From Halorhabdus utahensis DSM 12940 (GTDB taxonomy: Archaea; Halobacteriota; Halobacteria; Halobacteriales; Haloarculaceae): 64,000 nucleotides of DNA. A program made the translations under genes and the position numbers. The notes under the pieces were generated by a model. It searched no databases and was not told the origin of the DNA. It saw nothing but the letters and a program-made list of their open reading frames with translations. Of this stretch, positions 42,632 to 53,121 are shown one piece after another. Each line of letters opens with the position of its first letter. Position 1 is the stretch's first letter. The stretch lies in contig NC_013158.1 of NCBI RefSeq assembly GCF_000023945.1, forward strand, positions 372,001 to 436,000, in the 5' to 3' direction.

Positions 42632-44323
42632 CTACTTGGAACTATCGTCACCGCGGGGGAGCCGAACGACGACAGTCGTCCCTTCGTCAGTGATTTCGAA
42701 GGTGATCGTCCCTCCAACGGTCCGGACGATCCAGGCGACGAGCCAGAGGCCGATCCCGCTGCTGTGTTCGAGGGGCGTCTCACTGCCACGTTCGATGACG
42801 GTACGCTCTTGCTCGCCGATCCCAGGGCCGTCGTCAGCGATCCGAACCGTCACCCCGGAGTCATGAGCGTCAGCCTCGACATTGACCCGGACCGTTGGAT
42901 CGGCATCGTTGTGCTCGATGGCGTTGTGCAGCAGTTCCTCGAACGCGAGACCGATCGAGGCCCCACTGTTGACCCGGATCCCACTCGCAGCTGCGGGGTC
43001 GAACTGAATGTGTGCCGACGGGTGTGCTCCCTGGATCGTCCCGATCGCGTCGCGAAGTGTGAGTTCGAGGTCGACCGATTGTGCACCCTCAGCGTCGAAG
43101 GCCCGGGTCAGCGTCCCGACCTTGTCGCTACGGTCGGTGACTGTGTCGACGGTGCCCATGATCGTCTCGACGTGGCGCTGGACCGCCGGTCCATCGACCA
43201 CTTCGGCAAGTAACTCGGCGTGACCCCGTATCACGTTCATCTCGTTGCGCAGATTGTGACGTAACAACCGGTTGAGTACGTCGAGTTGCTGTTCTCGACG
43301 GGTCTGATCAGTGACGTCCCGGAGACTAAGGATTCGCGTCTCCACATCGCCGAACGGGCGTTCGATGAGCGACTGCTGAACGTCGTACTTTCGAACAGTC
43401 CCGTCAAGTTCGAGGGGCACGACGCGATGATACTCGATCGCTCCGTCGGGGAGTGTGTCGGCGAGCGTCGGCGCGACAGTCTCGAGGGGCCGACCGATCA
43501 CATCGTCAGCCGTCGTGTCCAGCGTCTCGAGGGCTGCCTGATTACAATCGGCGACAAACCCTGCTTCGTCAACCATGAACACGAGATCCTCGAGTTCGGA
43601 CAGGATTTCGTCGCGGCCGTGTTCCCGTGTCCCGGCGGCGACAGCGAGTAACTGTCGGCGTAAGATCGCCACGGTGAGAATCGCGCCGGTCGCGACGAAG
43701 GCAACCCCCGTTGGGTCGATGCCGCGGGGCACGAACCGAAAGAGAAACGCGGCCTGAGCGACCACCGGGACGGTGATCGATGCGAGGAGAGCCGTACTCT
43801 GGGCCCGAAAGAGTGAATCCGTACGGAGCGACAATCTGACGAGCAGAAATGCCCCCAATGCAATCAGGAGGTGCGAATAGCTCACGTGTGCCCAGTATGC
43901 GAGGCCCCGTGTCGCGAACACCCCTGTCCCACCGCCGGCAAAGACGATATCAACAGAGCGCAACACCACCTGATGGGGGTTCGTCCAGACGAGCAAAACG
44001 AACGCGATCGGTTCGATCAGGAGCGCACCCAGTTGACGCACACTCAAATACCGGTCGCGCCCGGTGTATTCGACTGTCAATAACAGCCAGGAGATCGGGA
44101 TGATCGTCGTGATGGACAGCCGTAGCTTGGCCCAGAATAGCGTACTCGCCGCGCTGCCGGCGGCAATACTGAGTCCTTCGGTAAACGACCACATCGCTGC
44201 GCCGAGCAACAGGAGAGCGAGGGGTCCGGCACCTGGCGTTTCGCGGTGCACCAGCGCGTACATCGCGACACCAGTGCCGATGATGCCGGCGAAGAGGACA
44301 ACTGCCAGATAGATAGCCGCCAT
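42632..44323 (-). CDS. 7TM sensor histidine kinase with PAS domain
   Basis: 563 residues. Seven hydrophobic segments in about 5-215 match the histidine kinase N-terminal 7TM domain. A PAS domain follows (about 240-340: LEDLVFMVDEAGFVADCNQAALE), then the H-box LNRLLRHNLRNEMNVIRGHAE, N-box EELLHNAIEHND, and G-boxes DDGPGI and GIGLWL. Input signal unknown. No response regulator lies next to it. The overall design is a common haloarchaeal type. Confidence 0.9.
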   Translation of the reverse strand: MAAIYLAVVLFAGIIGTGVAMYALVHRETPGAGPLALLLLGAAMWSFTEGLSIAAGSAASTLFWAKLRLSITTIIPISWLLLTVEYTGRDRYLSVRQLGALLIEPIAFVLLVWTNPHQVVLRSVDIVFAGGGTGVFATRGLAYWAHVSYSHLLIALGAFLLVRLSLRTDSLFRAQSTALLASITVPVVAQAAFLFRFVPRGIDPTGVAFVATGAILTVAILRRQLLAVAAGTREHGRDEILSELEDLVFMVDEAGFVADCNQAALETLDTTADDVIGRPLETVAPTLADTLPDGAIEYHRVVPLELDGTVRKYDVQQSLIERPFGDVETRILSLRDVTDQTRREQQLDVLNRLLRHNLRNEMNVIRGHAELLAEVVDGPAVQRHVETIMGTVDTVTDRSDKVGTLTRAFDAEGAQSVDLELTLRDAIGTIQGAHPSAHIQFDPAAASGIRVNSGASIGLAFEELLHNAIEHNDADPTVRVNVEADAHDSGVTVRIADDGPGIGEQERTVIERGSETPLEHSSGIGLWLVAWIVRTVGGTITFEITDEGTTVVVRLPRGDDSSK

Positions 44324-44371
44324 TACGCTAGATCGACGGCCGGCAAGAGCAAAAGGATTGATGCTGTGGGT

Positions 44372-44623
44372 TCATTGTGATCGCCGTGAGCGGAGTGCCG
44401 TCCAGACGCCGAGCAACCCCAGTCCGACCGCCGGCACTAGCGGCACAACCAGATAGGCGTCCCGCAGACTGAACCCGACCAGGCCGATGAGTCCCCGGGC
44501 CGACGGCAGGACGATCAGCGACCACGGGATCACGACCAGTGCAATCGCCAGTGCCCCGAGCACCAGCCAGCTCCCGAAGGATGAATCGGTCTCGGGCGGC
44601 GTCCGTTCCGGCGAATCAACCAT
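44372..44623 (-). CDS. Small two-helix membrane protein
   Basis: 83 residues from MVDSPERTPPETDSS. Membrane segments are at about 19-38 (SWLVLGALAIALVVIPWSLIVL) and 55-75 (AYLVVPLVPAVGLGLLGVWTAL), with a charged end LRSRRSQ. No family is recognised. It follows the histidine kinase start region on the same strand, and could be a transporter-associated or membrane-stability protein. Confidence 0.6.
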   Translation of the reverse strand: MVDSPERTPPETDSSFGSWLVLGALAIALVVIPWSLIVLPSARGLIGLVGFSLRDAYLVVPLVPAVGLGLLGVWTALRSRRSQ

Positions 44624-44821
44624 GGCGCGCCATCGGGGTGGGGCGGACAAAAACCTCGGGATCGGGGATGGCGTCCCGGACACTCGAGGGATCCCGGCAG
44701 GATGGCCCCTGACGCGTTCCGACAGTCACGTTCGATGTGCAGATCAGGACACTCGGTTGTGACGATATCGATTTCAGTGACGGATCGCTACAAAACGACG
44801 GCACCCACTAACGACGGTGCC

Positions 44822-45118
44822 TCAGAACGATTCCGTCTCGGCGCTGAACATGTCCGAATCCATGCCCGTCCCGCCGCGGTCGTCGTAATACTTCCGGCCG
44901 ATGAAGCCGTCCTCCAGGCCGCCCAGAAGCGTGGTGTAGAGGCCGTCAGCCGAGTGATACGCGGTTTCGTTCGTCCGCTCGAGGACACTCCGGATCGTGA
45001 CAACGTCACCGACCGGTGACGTCAGTTCGACATCGCCCAATTGTTCGACGACTGTGTCGTGATCGGCCGGATACTCGAAGGTCTGCTCGAATAGCTGTCT
45101 CGTTTCTGAGTGGCGCAT
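44822..45118 (-). CDS. DUF5789-like haloarchaeal protein
   Basis: 98 residues from MRHSETRQLFEQTFEYPADHDTVVEQLGDVELTSPVGDVVTI. It is acidic and globular, with the pattern LYTTLLGGLEDGFIGRKYYDDRGG near the end, recalled as DUF5789. Many haloarchaea carry several copies. Function unknown. It is divergent from the MBL gene. Confidence 0.75.
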   Translation of the reverse strand: MRHSETRQLFEQTFEYPADHDTVVEQLGDVELTSPVGDVVTIRSVLERTNETAYHSADGLYTTLLGGLEDGFIGRKYYDDRGGTGMDSDMFSAETESF

Positions 45119-45291
45119 CTGTGTTGACTCCACGATACCATCATGAAAAAAGGTTATGGATAGGGCAATGTCCGCCACGGGCGGCCAAACCAAGATCCAA
45201 GCGGTGGCTTCGGAAACGTAGAGCAACACCGGGAGAGACGACTGGACAACTCACAGCGGTCTTTTTGCCAGTTCGGCACGTATTGTCGGCT

Positions 45292-45963
45292 ATGGCCACG
45301 GAACTCGCGGATGGAATCTGGTGGTTCGACCTCCGAGGTGTCAACGCGTATCTCCTCGAAGACAAGACGGGGGCGACGCTTATCGACGCTGGCGGACCGT
45401 GGACCCGGCGGGCACTGGTCAAGGAGTTGGCAGCGGTGGATACCGATCCTCGGAAGGCGACCCAAATCGCCCTCACACACTACGATATCGATCACGTCGG
45501 TGGGTTGGGTGCTTGTCGAAAGGATGGGACAGTATACGCCGGGCAACCGGATGCCGACGTCCTCAGTGGAGATCGCCGGCCAGACTGGGCCAACCGGAAG
45601 ACCGCGTTCCAGCGAGCGGCCGCGCTCGTCCTATCCTCGCCCGAGCAGTCGATCGAGACGGTTGCCGATGGCGATCGGGTCGGTGGCCTCACCGTCTACG
45701 AGACGCCGGGTCATACCCCCGGGCATCTGGCGTTCGTCAGCGAGGAGCGATCCGTGGCGTTCGTCGGCGACCTGGTCCGGGAGCGCGAGGGCCGACTCGA
45801 AGCGTCGCCGTGGGCGTTGAGCCACGACACCGACGCCGTCGAATCGAGCATCCGCCGGCTGGCGGAGTTGGAACTCGACGTCGACATCCTGGCGATGGGA
45901 CACGGGACGCCCTTCGTCGAACGCGGGGCGGCTCACCTTGCCGATCTCGCCGCCCGACTCTAA
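45292..45963 (+). CDS. Metallo-beta-lactamase-fold hydrolase
   Basis: 223 residues. The core LTHYDIDHVGG (61-71) is the metal motif with Asp (D65) at the second position of the usual HxHxDH. YETPGHTPGHLAFVSE, FVGDLVRE and DILAMGHGTPF supply the other ligands. A TATA-like CTTTTTG lies about 26 nt before the ATG. Substrate unknown; glyoxalase II-like or lactonase activity is possible. Confidence 0.88.
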   Translation: MATELADGIWWFDLRGVNAYLLEDKTGATLIDAGGPWTRRALVKELAAVDTDPRKATQIALTHYDIDHVGGLGACRKDGTVYAGQPDADVLSGDRRPDWANRKTAFQRAAALVLSSPEQSIETVADGDRVGGLTVYETPGHTPGHLAFVSEERSVAFVGDLVREREGRLEASPWALSHDTDAVESSIRRLAELELDVDILAMGHGTPFVERGAAHLADLAARL

Positions 45964-45987
45964 GGCAGACGGTGTCTCCACCGGTTG

Positions 45988-46302
45988 TCAGGCCAGTTCC
46001 TCGGCGACCGCTTCGGGATCCAGCAGCGCGGGATCGATCACCAGATCGGCCTGCCGGGTGGCGAACTCCGGCAGCGACCCCTCGGCGTAGACGACCACGC
46101 GGACGTCCGGGTTGTGATCCTTGGCGACGGCGATCGAAGTCGCCTGGGCCATCTCCGTCAGGAGGTAGACGTCGGTGTTCTCGATGCCGGCGTCTGCAAG
46201 TGAGGTGCCGTCAGCCACGTCGATCGCGGTGACGTCGTGACCCTCGGCGTCGATGGGATCGGCGATCTCGCTCTCGTCGGCGCCGGCGACAATGACCTGC
46301 AT
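45988..46302 (-). CDS. Small TrkA-N-like protein behind guaA
   Basis: 104 residues. [75 protein letters not shown] reads as a small Rossmann-like fold related to TrkA-N, but the glycine loop is shortened (AGADES). Its ATG overlaps the guaA stop (TGATG). Co-transcription with pyrG and guaA suggests a link to nucleotide metabolism, but no activity is known. Confidence 0.75.
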   Translation of the reverse strand: MQVIVAGADESEIADPIDAEGHDVTAIDVADGTSLADAGIENTDVYLLTEMAQATSIAVAKDHNPDVRVVVYAEGSLPEFATRQADLVIDPALLDPEAVAEELA

Positions 46303-47219
46303 CACTCGTACTCGATGGTCGCGGGCGGTTTGTGGGTCACGTCGTAGACGACCCGCGAGACGTTCTCGTTCTCGCCGGTGATGCGACTCTGGATGCGCTG
46401 GAGGGTCTCCCAGTCGATCTCCTGGGCGCGAGCGGTCATGCCGTCACGAGATTCGACCGATCGGACGGCGACGACCCAGCCGTGGACGCGGTTGTCGCCC
46501 TTCACGCCGGTGGCCTTGCCGATGACAGCGGCCAGGGCCTGCCAGGGCTCGTATTCCTCGAGTTCCTCCTCGACGACGTGGTTGGCCTCCCGGGCCACGT
46601 CGAGTTTCTCCGCGGTCACCTCGCCGATGATCCGCACGGCGAGACCGGGCCCGGGGAAGGGCATCCGCTCGCTGATGATCTCCTCCAGGTCGAGTTCGCG
46701 GGCGACCTCCCGGACCTCGTCCTTGTAGAGGTCACGCATGGGTTCGACGATCCCGTCGAAGTCGACGACGTCGGGCAGCCCGCCGACGTTGTGATGGGAT
46801 TTGATCGTCCCCTCGCTCTCGATGCGGTCGGGATAGATCGTCCCCTGGACGAGATAGTCAGCGTCGACCTCGCGGGCGACCGTCTCGAACTCCCGGATGA
46901 ACTGTTCGCCGATGGCGTGGCGTTTCTCCTCGGGATCGGTCACGCCTTCGAGTTCGTCGAGAAAGCGGTCCGTGGCGTCGACGATCCGGAGACTGTCCAT
47001 GTAGTCGAACGTCTCGCGGATCTGCTCAGTCTCGCCCTTGCGCATCAGGCCAGTGTCGACGTACACTGGCGTCAGCTGGTCGCCGATCGCGTCGTAGGCA
47101 AGCGCAGCAGCCGTCGAGGAGTCGACGCCACCGGAGAGGGCGATCACGGCCTTGCTGTCCCCGATCTGTGCGTCGATCTCGGCTTTCGCCTCCGGGATGA
47201 ACGTCTCGACGTCGACCAT
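46302..47219 (-). CDS. guaA: GMP synthase, ATP-pyrophosphatase subunit
   Basis: 305 residues. The PP-loop [20 protein letters not shown] (28-47) and the C-terminal GMP synthase dimerisation domain ([19 protein letters not shown]-like end [16 protein letters not shown]) are clear. It is the archaeal split form without the amidotransferase domain, which must be encoded elsewhere. It turns XMP and ATP into the adenylyl intermediate. It abuts the pyrG stop by one base. Confidence 0.95.
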   Translation of the reverse strand: MVDVETFIPEAKAEIDAQIGDSKAVIALSGGVDSSTAAALAYDAIGDQLTPVYVDTGLMRKGETEQIRETFDYMDSLRIVDATDRFLDELEGVTDPEEKRHAIGEQFIREFETVAREVDADYLVQGTIYPDRIESEGTIKSHHNVGGLPDVVDFDGIVEPMRDLYKDEVREVARELDLEEIISERMPFPGPGLAVRIIGEVTAEKLDVAREANHVVEEELEEYEPWQALAAVIGKATGVKGDNRVHGWVVAVRSVESRDGMTARAQEIDWETLQRIQSRITGENENVSRVVYDVTHKPPATIEYE

Positions 47220-48877
47220 CAGTGCTCAACCTCCTGGGGCTCGTCCGATTCAGAACTGTTCAGCACGGCCTCGACGAGGCCGACGAACGGTGGCGAGGCG
47301 CGCGTGGGTCGCGATCGGAACTCGGGATGGAACTGCGTGCCCACGAAGTACGGATGGCTGTCCGGATCGAGTTCCAGAATCTCCATCCGACGATTCGAGA
47401 CGCCCGAGAACGTCATCCCGGCGGCCTCGATGTCGTCGATGTACTCGGGGTTGACCTCGTAGCGGTGGCGGTGCCGTTCCCGACACGTCGTGTCGTCGTA
47501 GAGGTCATGGGCCAGCGTTCCGGGCTCGATGTCTGTGTCCTGAGCCCCGAGTCGCATCGTCCCGCCCATGTCCTCGACGCCCTCCTGTTCGGGCAGGATG
47601 TCGATGACGGGATGGGGTGTATCCGGTTCCATCTCTGCGGAGTGTGCCCCTTCGAGATCCAGCACGTTCCGGGCGTATTCGACGACGGCCATCTGGAAGC
47701 CGAGACAGAGGCCGAGGAAGGGGACGTCGTTCTCGCGGGCATACCGCGTCGCCTCGATCTTGCCCTCGGTTCCCCGGGAGCCGAATCCGCCCGGCACGAC
47801 GACGGCGTCGACATCGTCGAGTTGACCGTCGTGTCCGTCAGCGAGGTCCTCTGAGTGGACCCAGGTCGTCTCGACCTCAACGTTCGTCTCGAGGCCGGCG
47901 TGTTTCAGTGCCTCGTGGATCGAAAGGTAGGCGTCTTCCAATCCGTACTTGCCGACCAGTGCAACGTTGATCGAGCCTGTGGTGTCCTGGGTGACGAGTT
48001 CACGCCACTCGTTCTCGCGCTCGTCCGCAGAGAGCGCCTCGTCCGTCAGATCAAGCGCGTCCATGACGTACTGATCGAGGCCCTCGTCCTCGACGACCAG
48101 CGGGACCTTGTAAATGTCCGCGACGTCGGGGTTCGAGAAGACCGCGTCCGTGGGAACGTCACAGAACAGGGCGATCTTCTCTTTGACGTCGGCTTCGAGT
48201 TTGTCGTCACACCGACCCACCAGAATGTCCGGCTGCAGTCCGATCGACCGGAGTTCCTTGACGCTGTGCTGGGTCGGCTTGGTCTTCTGTTCGCCGTTCT
48301 TCGAGTACGGGACGAGCGTGACGTGGGTAAAGAGAATGTCGTCCTCGTCTTCCTCGTGGGCGAACTGCCGGAGCGCCTCGAGGTAGGGCATCCCCTCGAT
48401 GTCGCCGACGGTGCCGCCGACCTCGATGATACAGACATCGCTTCCCTCGGCGACCTCGCGAATGCGCCGCTTGATGTCGTCGGTGATGTGCGGGATGATC
48501 TGGACGGTCCGGCCCAGGTAGTCGCCGGCGCGTTCCTTCTCGATGACCTCGCGGTAGACCTTTCCGGTGGTGACGTTGTGGTCCGAGGTCATGTCGATGT
48601 CGAGGAAGCGTTCGTAGTTCCCGAGGTCGAGGTCGACCTCGCCGCCGTCCTTGAGAACGTACACTTCGCCGTGCTGGTAGGGGTTCATCGTCCCGGCGTC
48701 GACGTTGAGATACGGGTCGATCTTGACCGCGGTCACGTCGAAGCCGGCGTTGGCGAGCAGGCGGCCGGTGCTCGCGGCGGTGATCCCCTTCCCCAGTCCG
48801 GACATCACGCCGCCAGTGACGAAAATGAACTTCCGACCCAGTTCCGGGTCGTAGTCGGTTTCGGGCTCGTTCGGCAT
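47219..48877 (-). CDS. pyrG: CTP synthase
   Basis: 552 residues. The synthetase domain [26 protein letters not shown] starts at about 14, followed by [40 protein letters not shown]. The glutaminase domain contains [20 protein letters not shown] with the nucleophile Cys, and the C-terminal His in [11 protein letters not shown]. It makes CTP from UTP. First gene of the pyrG-guaA operon. Confidence 0.97.
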   Translation of the reverse strand: MPNEPETDYDPELGRKFIFVTGGVMSGLGKGITAASTGRLLANAGFDVTAVKIDPYLNVDAGTMNPYQHGEVYVLKDGGEVDLDLGNYERFLDIDMTSDHNVTTGKVYREVIEKERAGDYLGRTVQIIPHITDDIKRRIREVAEGSDVCIIEVGGTVGDIEGMPYLEALRQFAHEEDEDDILFTHVTLVPYSKNGEQKTKPTQHSVKELRSIGLQPDILVGRCDDKLEADVKEKIALFCDVPTDAVFSNPDVADIYKVPLVVEDEGLDQYVMDALDLTDEALSADERENEWRELVTQDTTGSINVALVGKYGLEDAYLSIHEALKHAGLETNVEVETTWVHSEDLADGHDGQLDDVDAVVVPGGFGSRGTEGKIEATRYARENDVPFLGLCLGFQMAVVEYARNVLDLEGAHSAEMEPDTPHPVIDILPEQEGVEDMGGTMRLGAQDTDIEPGTLAHDLYDDTTCRERHRHRYEVNPEYIDDIEAAGMTFSGVSNRRMEILELDPDSHPYFVGTQFHPEFRSRPTRASPPFVGLVEAVLNSSESDEPQEVEH

Positions 48878-48940
48878 ACCGACGGTGGGCGGGCGCGAAC
48901 CTAAACCGTTTCGGGACTGATTCGAAATCGCTCGTTTGTG

Positions 48941-49783
48941 TCACTCGATGATCTCGTACCCGTAACCGAGGCGGACGTTGAGATCCTCAAGCGCGTCCAG
49001 AACCGTTGCAACCTCCGCTGTCGCGATCGTGAGTCGCATCGGTGAGATGTCCACTTCGCGACCGAACGCGCGCCGAAGCCCACGGACCACGCGGGACCCG
49101 CCTGTGGGGGGTTCCCACTGGAAGACGATCTCCGATCGCTCGGGTTCGGGCTTGACCCTGCGTAGTCGTTCGAGGCTGATCGTGCGCCACTGATCCTCGT
49201 CTCGGCGTTCCCGAAGCGCGTCCCAGGTCAGTTCGTAGCGGCAGCCGTCGGTATTCCAGGATGCGAGTGGGCCATGGGGGACGATCGCTGTTCCCGGGAT
49301 GTCACTGAGTTCCCGATGAAGTGTCCTGAGATACGCCTCGACCGCCTCGGCGTTGATCTCCCGGATATGCGTCTCGTGTGGGACGGATCGATAGAGCCAC
49401 GAATCGTCGGTCACGACGGCGAGTTCCGCGAGTCCGAACAGCCGATCCAGCCAGACAGCCGTGTCCGATTCCGGGAGTGAAAGTGCGGTGGTGACGATAT
49501 CTGCGTCGGCAGGGAGTTCGGCACGGTATTCGGGAGTGGCGTTTTCGAGAACGCGGGCGTCTTCGACCCCAGAGAGCGTCTCTCGAAGATGTGCGAGCCG
49601 ATCCGCGTTCAGCGTGTCGTCGATACAGAGGTGGATGGCGGTGCCATGCCGCATGGCCACGTTGATGACGCGATTCTCGACGGCGAGACAGCCTGCAGGG
49701 TCAGCATCGTCGATGGCATCACGCTCGCGGACGACAAGTTGATGAGTTGGTTCCTGCGTGCCGAACGGTTCAGCGAGGCCCAT
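48941..49783 (-). CDS. Hypothetical protein, possible TrmB-related sensor fold
   Basis: 280 residues, no clear family. Strand-helix pattern suggests a mixed fold: VENRVINVAMRHGTAIHLCIDD, IVTTALSLPESDTAVWLDRLFGLAELAVVTDDSWLYRSV, TAIVPHGPLASW, and a C-terminal part rich in Arg/Glu (GGSRVVRGLRRAFGREVDISPMRLTIATAEVATVL). No membrane segments or zinc motif. The sensor-fold idea is weak. It lies between pyrG and pspA. Confidence 0.65.
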   Translation of the reverse strand: MGLAEPFGTQEPTHQLVVRERDAIDDADPAGCLAVENRVINVAMRHGTAIHLCIDDTLNADRLAHLRETLSGVEDARVLENATPEYRAELPADADIVTTALSLPESDTAVWLDRLFGLAELAVVTDDSWLYRSVPHETHIREINAEAVEAYLRTLHRELSDIPGTAIVPHGPLASWNTDGCRYELTWDALRERRDEDQWRTISLERLRRVKPEPERSEIVFQWEPPTGGSRVVRGLRRAFGREVDISPMRLTIATAEVATVLDALEDLNVRLGYGYEIIE

Positions 49784-49883
49784 CGTTTGGAATGCCGGCG
49801 GACACCAAATTTAATTTTCGCCCGTGTTCGTGGGTCACCACCCCCATAAAAGAAATTAAGGCAGGAGCCACCAACCAAGAAGC

Positions 49884-50702
49884 ATGGGAATCCTTTCACG
49901 CGCCTCATACGTCATCCGCTCGAAGGTCAACTCGCTGCTGAACCGGGCGGAGAACCCCTCCGAGTCGCTGGATTACTCCTACGAGCAACTCAGAGACGAG
50001 CTACAGGACGTCAAGCAGGGGATCGCCGACCTGACGACACAGAAAAAGCGCCTGGAAATCCAGAAGCGTCGCCTCGAGGAGAACGTCGAGAAACACAACG
50101 ACCAGGCCCGTGAGGCGGTCGAGCAGGGACGGGACGACCTCGCCCGCCGCGCCCTCGAGAAGAAAAAGCAGAAGATGAACCAGATCGAGGACTTGGAGAC
50201 CCAGGTCGCCGACCTCCAGGGGCAGCAGGATCGATTGATCGAGCAGAAGAACGAACTCCAGAGCCAGGTCGAGCAGTTCCGTACCAAAAAGGAGACGATG
50301 AAAGCACGGTATCAGGCAGCCGAAGCCTCCTCGCGCGTCTCAGAGGCGATGACAGGTGCCGGCGACCAGTTCGAGGACGTCGGGAGGGCGATCGAGCGAG
50401 CCCAGGAACAAACCGAAGAGATGGAAGCCCGCTCGGCCGCGATGGACGAGCTTCGGGATAGCGGAGCGATCGATGACGCCATCAGCGACCAGGATCAACT
50501 CGACCGCGAACTCGAAGAAGTCCGGACCTCGGGGGCAGTCGACGCCGAGCTAGAGACGCTGAAATCCGAGGTCGGAGACGAGTCCGGCGACGAGGATGCC
50601 GAGGCAGACACGGAAGCTGACACAGCCGACGTCGACCTCGGCGACGTCGAGGATGCGGCCGTCGAAGAAGAGTTGGAGACACTCAAAGACGAGGAGAGCT
50701 GA
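49884..50702 (+). CDS. PspA/IM30 family protein
   Basis: 272 residues. GILSRASYVIRSKVNSLLNRAENP (2-25) is the amphipathic PspA start that binds membranes. A long coiled coil covers about 30-190 (LQDVKQGIADLTTQKKRLEIQKRRLEENVEKHNDQAREAVEQGRDDLARRALEKKKQ), and the tail is highly acidic. It forms membrane-repair assemblies related to ESCRT-III. An AT-rich stretch before the start (AAAAGAAATTAAGG) is a likely promoter. Confidence 0.9.
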   Translation: MGILSRASYVIRSKVNSLLNRAENPSESLDYSYEQLRDELQDVKQGIADLTTQKKRLEIQKRRLEENVEKHNDQAREAVEQGRDDLARRALEKKKQKMNQIEDLETQVADLQGQQDRLIEQKNELQSQVEQFRTKKETMKARYQAAEASSRVSEAMTGAGDQFEDVGRAIERAQEQTEEMEARSAAMDELRDSGAIDDAISDQDQLDRELEEVRTSGAVDAELETLKSEVGDESGDEDAEADTEADTADVDLGDVEDAAVEEELETLKDEES

Positions 50703-50760
50703 TTCGCCAAGGGCGTTGTCCGCCGACAGAAATCGTTCAGGGGGGTGGTTCCCCGGTCGA

Positions 50761-50994
50761 TCAGGGCTGATAGGTGTCGATCCCCAGCAGGTCGTTGAGG
50801 ACACATTGCTGGAGTCCACCGGTTACCACGAGAATCAGGCCAACGACGGCGAGAACTGCTGACCCGATCATCGTGGTAATCGGTCCGATCTCGTAGGTGA
50901 ACTGTTCGGCGAACCCTGCAAGTGCGACAGCGAGCAACACGATCCCGACCGCGAGCCGGACGATACGGTCCATGCCACCGACGTTCTTTTCCAT
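50761..50994 (-). CDS. DUF2892-family inner membrane protein
   Basis: 77 residues from MEKNVGGMDRIVRLAVGIVLLAVALAGFAEQF. Two membrane segments are visible (about 12-30 and 42-62), with NVGGxDRIxR at the start, the pattern of DUF2892 (YgaP-like tail). A short C-terminal LNDLLGIDTYQP follows. In other species it is sometimes fused to rhodanese, which is not seen here. TATA-like AATATATAAG lies about 30 nt upstream on the minus strand. Confidence 0.8.
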   Translation of the reverse strand: MEKNVGGMDRIVRLAVGIVLLAVALAGFAEQFTYEIGPITTMIGSAVLAVVGLILVVTGGLQQCVLNDLLGIDTYQP

Positions 50995-51176
50995 ATGGAC
51001 CACTCCGAAGGATGGATTCTCAGCCCGTCTACTTATATATTGCTCCTGATTGACGTGTCATGTGGGAGTGGGTCTGCACGTGATTCGAATCGGGTACCCC
51101 GGCCTGACGGCCGACAGGGGGCGATCGCGTGACCGCATTCGGCACCCTTTTTACCGGCGGCGGGAACGCTTTTGCT

Positions 51177-53039
51177 ATGAGACTACTGTTCGTCCACTCG
51201 GACCATCTGGAGTTCGAGACGACTGACAAAGCGGGACCCGAGGGGCTTGCCGAGACGGAAGGCGTCCCGATGGAAGGGCGCATGGAGGACTGCGTGACGG
51301 TGTTCATCACTGTCGAAAGCGACGACGAGGCGGACCTCGACGGCGTCGTCGAGAACGCGCTGACGGAACTCGAAGACGTCGCCGGGCAACTCAACACGAA
51401 CGACGTTGTGCTCTATCCGTACGCACACCTCAGCGAGGACCTCGCGGGCCCCGACGCCGCGAAGGAAGTCATGCAACGACTCGAAGCGAAGATGGAGGCG
51501 GCTGGCTACGAGATCCTCCGGGCACCCTTTGGCTGGTACAAGGCCTTCGAGGTCTCGTGTAAGGGCCACCCGCTCTCGGAACTGTCCCGCCACGTTGCGG
51601 CTCACCGAGACGAAGACGATGACGAAGCCGAATCCGAAGGAGAGCCCGACCGCGAACCCAGCGAGTGGAAGGTCATGACACCCGACGGGGACATGCAGGA
51701 CGCGGTAGCGGCCAAAGAGTCGGTCGGGGAGGACCTCGTCTCGTTCATCGAGGACGAGGTCGAGGGGATCACCAGCAACGAAGGCGAGGAGCCCCCGCAC
51801 GTCGACCTCATGCAGGAGAAGGGACTGGTCGGCTACGACGAACTCTCCGACGTCGGAAACCTCCGATGGTACCCCCGCGGGAAACTCGTCCGGGACGCCC
51901 TCATGGAGTACGTCAACGATCTCGTCGTCGACTACGGCGGGATGCCGGTCGAGACGCCGATCATGTACGACCTCGGCGCGCGGTCGATCGACGAACACGC
52001 CGGGAAGTTCGGCGAGCGTCAGTACCGCTTCGAGTCGGGCGATCGCCGGATGATGCTGCGCTTTGCGGCCTGTTTCGGGCAGTTCTCGATCATGCGGGAC
52101 ATGCACATCTCGGTCAACGACCTCCCGCTGCGTGTCTATGAGATGTCGACCTATTCGTTCCGCCGGGAGCAGCGCGGCGAAGTGACCGGCCTCAAGCGCC
52201 TGCGCGCGTTCACGATGCCGGACATGCACACCGCCACGGAGAGCATGGAGCAAGCCCGCGAGGAACTCCGCAAGCAGGCCGAACTCGCGCTCCAGACCTC
52301 CGAAGACCTCGATCTGAACTACGAGCCGGCGATCCGGATGACCCGCGAGTTCTACGAGGACAACGAGGCGTGGGTCGAGGACGTGGTCGCGGAACTCGGC
52401 AAGCCCTCGCTCATCGAGATCATTCCCGAACGCCACCACTACTGGTCGGCCAAGATCGACTTCGCAGCGATCGACGGGCTGGGCCGCCCGATCGAGAACC
52501 CCACGGTTCAGATCGACGTCGAGAGTGCCGAGCGCTTCGACATCGAGTACACCGACGGTACCGACAGCCACCATCCGCCGATCCTCCATTACTCGCCCTC
52601 CGGGGGTATCGAGCGTGTCCTGGCCGCTCTCCTGGAGGACACGGCCTCGATGGACACCCCCCAGTTGCCGACGTGGCTCTCGCCGACCCAGGTCCGGTTC
52701 ATTCCGGTCAATCCCGATTCGCATTTGGACTACTGCGAAGGACTGGTCGACGAACTCGAAGACGCTGACGTACGGGCGGACATCGACGACCGCGACGAGT
52801 CCGTCGGCAAGCGTATCGCCAAAGCCGAGACTGACTGGGTGCCCTACTACGTCGTCGTCGGCGATCGAGAGATCGAGGGCGAGACGATCGGCGTCAACGT
52901 GCGCGCAGACGACGACGAGATCGACCTGACGCCCGCGGAACTCCGCGAGGCGGTCCTCGACGACGTCGACGGCCTCCCCCAGAAAAGCCGGTATCTGCCC
53001 CGGCACGTCAGCAACCACCCGAACTTCACCGGACGGTAA
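51177..53039 (+). CDS. thrS: Threonyl-tRNA synthetase, archaeal type
   Basis: 620 residues from MRLLFVHSDHLEFET. The N-terminal domain (about 1-140) is the archaeal D-aminoacyl-tRNA deacylase-like editing domain. The class II core has motif 1 (MEYVNDLVVDYGGMPVETPIMYD), motif 2 (YEMSTYSFRREQRGEVTGLKRLRAFTMPDMHT) and motif 3 (GGIERVLAALLED), with C in FAACFGQF and His in SHHPP for zinc. The anticodon-binding domain ends the protein. A TATA-like CTTTTTA lies about 26 nt upstream. Confidence 0.97.
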   Translation: MRLLFVHSDHLEFETTDKAGPEGLAETEGVPMEGRMEDCVTVFITVESDDEADLDGVVENALTELEDVAGQLNTNDVVLYPYAHLSEDLAGPDAAKEVMQRLEAKMEAAGYEILRAPFGWYKAFEVSCKGHPLSELSRHVAAHRDEDDDEAESEGEPDREPSEWKVMTPDGDMQDAVAAKESVGEDLVSFIEDEVEGITSNEGEEPPHVDLMQEKGLVGYDELSDVGNLRWYPRGKLVRDALMEYVNDLVVDYGGMPVETPIMYDLGARSIDEHAGKFGERQYRFESGDRRMMLRFAACFGQFSIMRDMHISVNDLPLRVYEMSTYSFRREQRGEVTGLKRLRAFTMPDMHTATESMEQAREELRKQAELALQTSEDLDLNYEPAIRMTREFYEDNEAWVEDVVAELGKPSLIEIIPERHHYWSAKIDFAAIDGLGRPIENPTVQIDVESAERFDIEYTDGTDSHHPPILHYSPSGGIERVLAALLEDTASMDTPQLPTWLSPTQVRFIPVNPDSHLDYCEGLVDELEDADVRADIDDRDESVGKRIAKAETDWVPYYVVVGDREIEGETIGVNVRADDDEIDLTPAELREAVLDDVDGLPQKSRYLPRHVSNHPNFTGR

Positions 53040-53121
53040 CACAGAAACGGGGGGTTGCCCGGCACCGTGTGCCACCTTGGCACATACAACTATTTGCCTG
53101 GCGGTTCAATTTTCGGACGGT

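Noticed and set aside
51183-53075. A 630-codon open frame antisense to thrS
   Set aside because: It mirrors the codon structure of thrS, has no recognisable domain, and such antisense frames are common in GC-rich genes with strong third-position bias.
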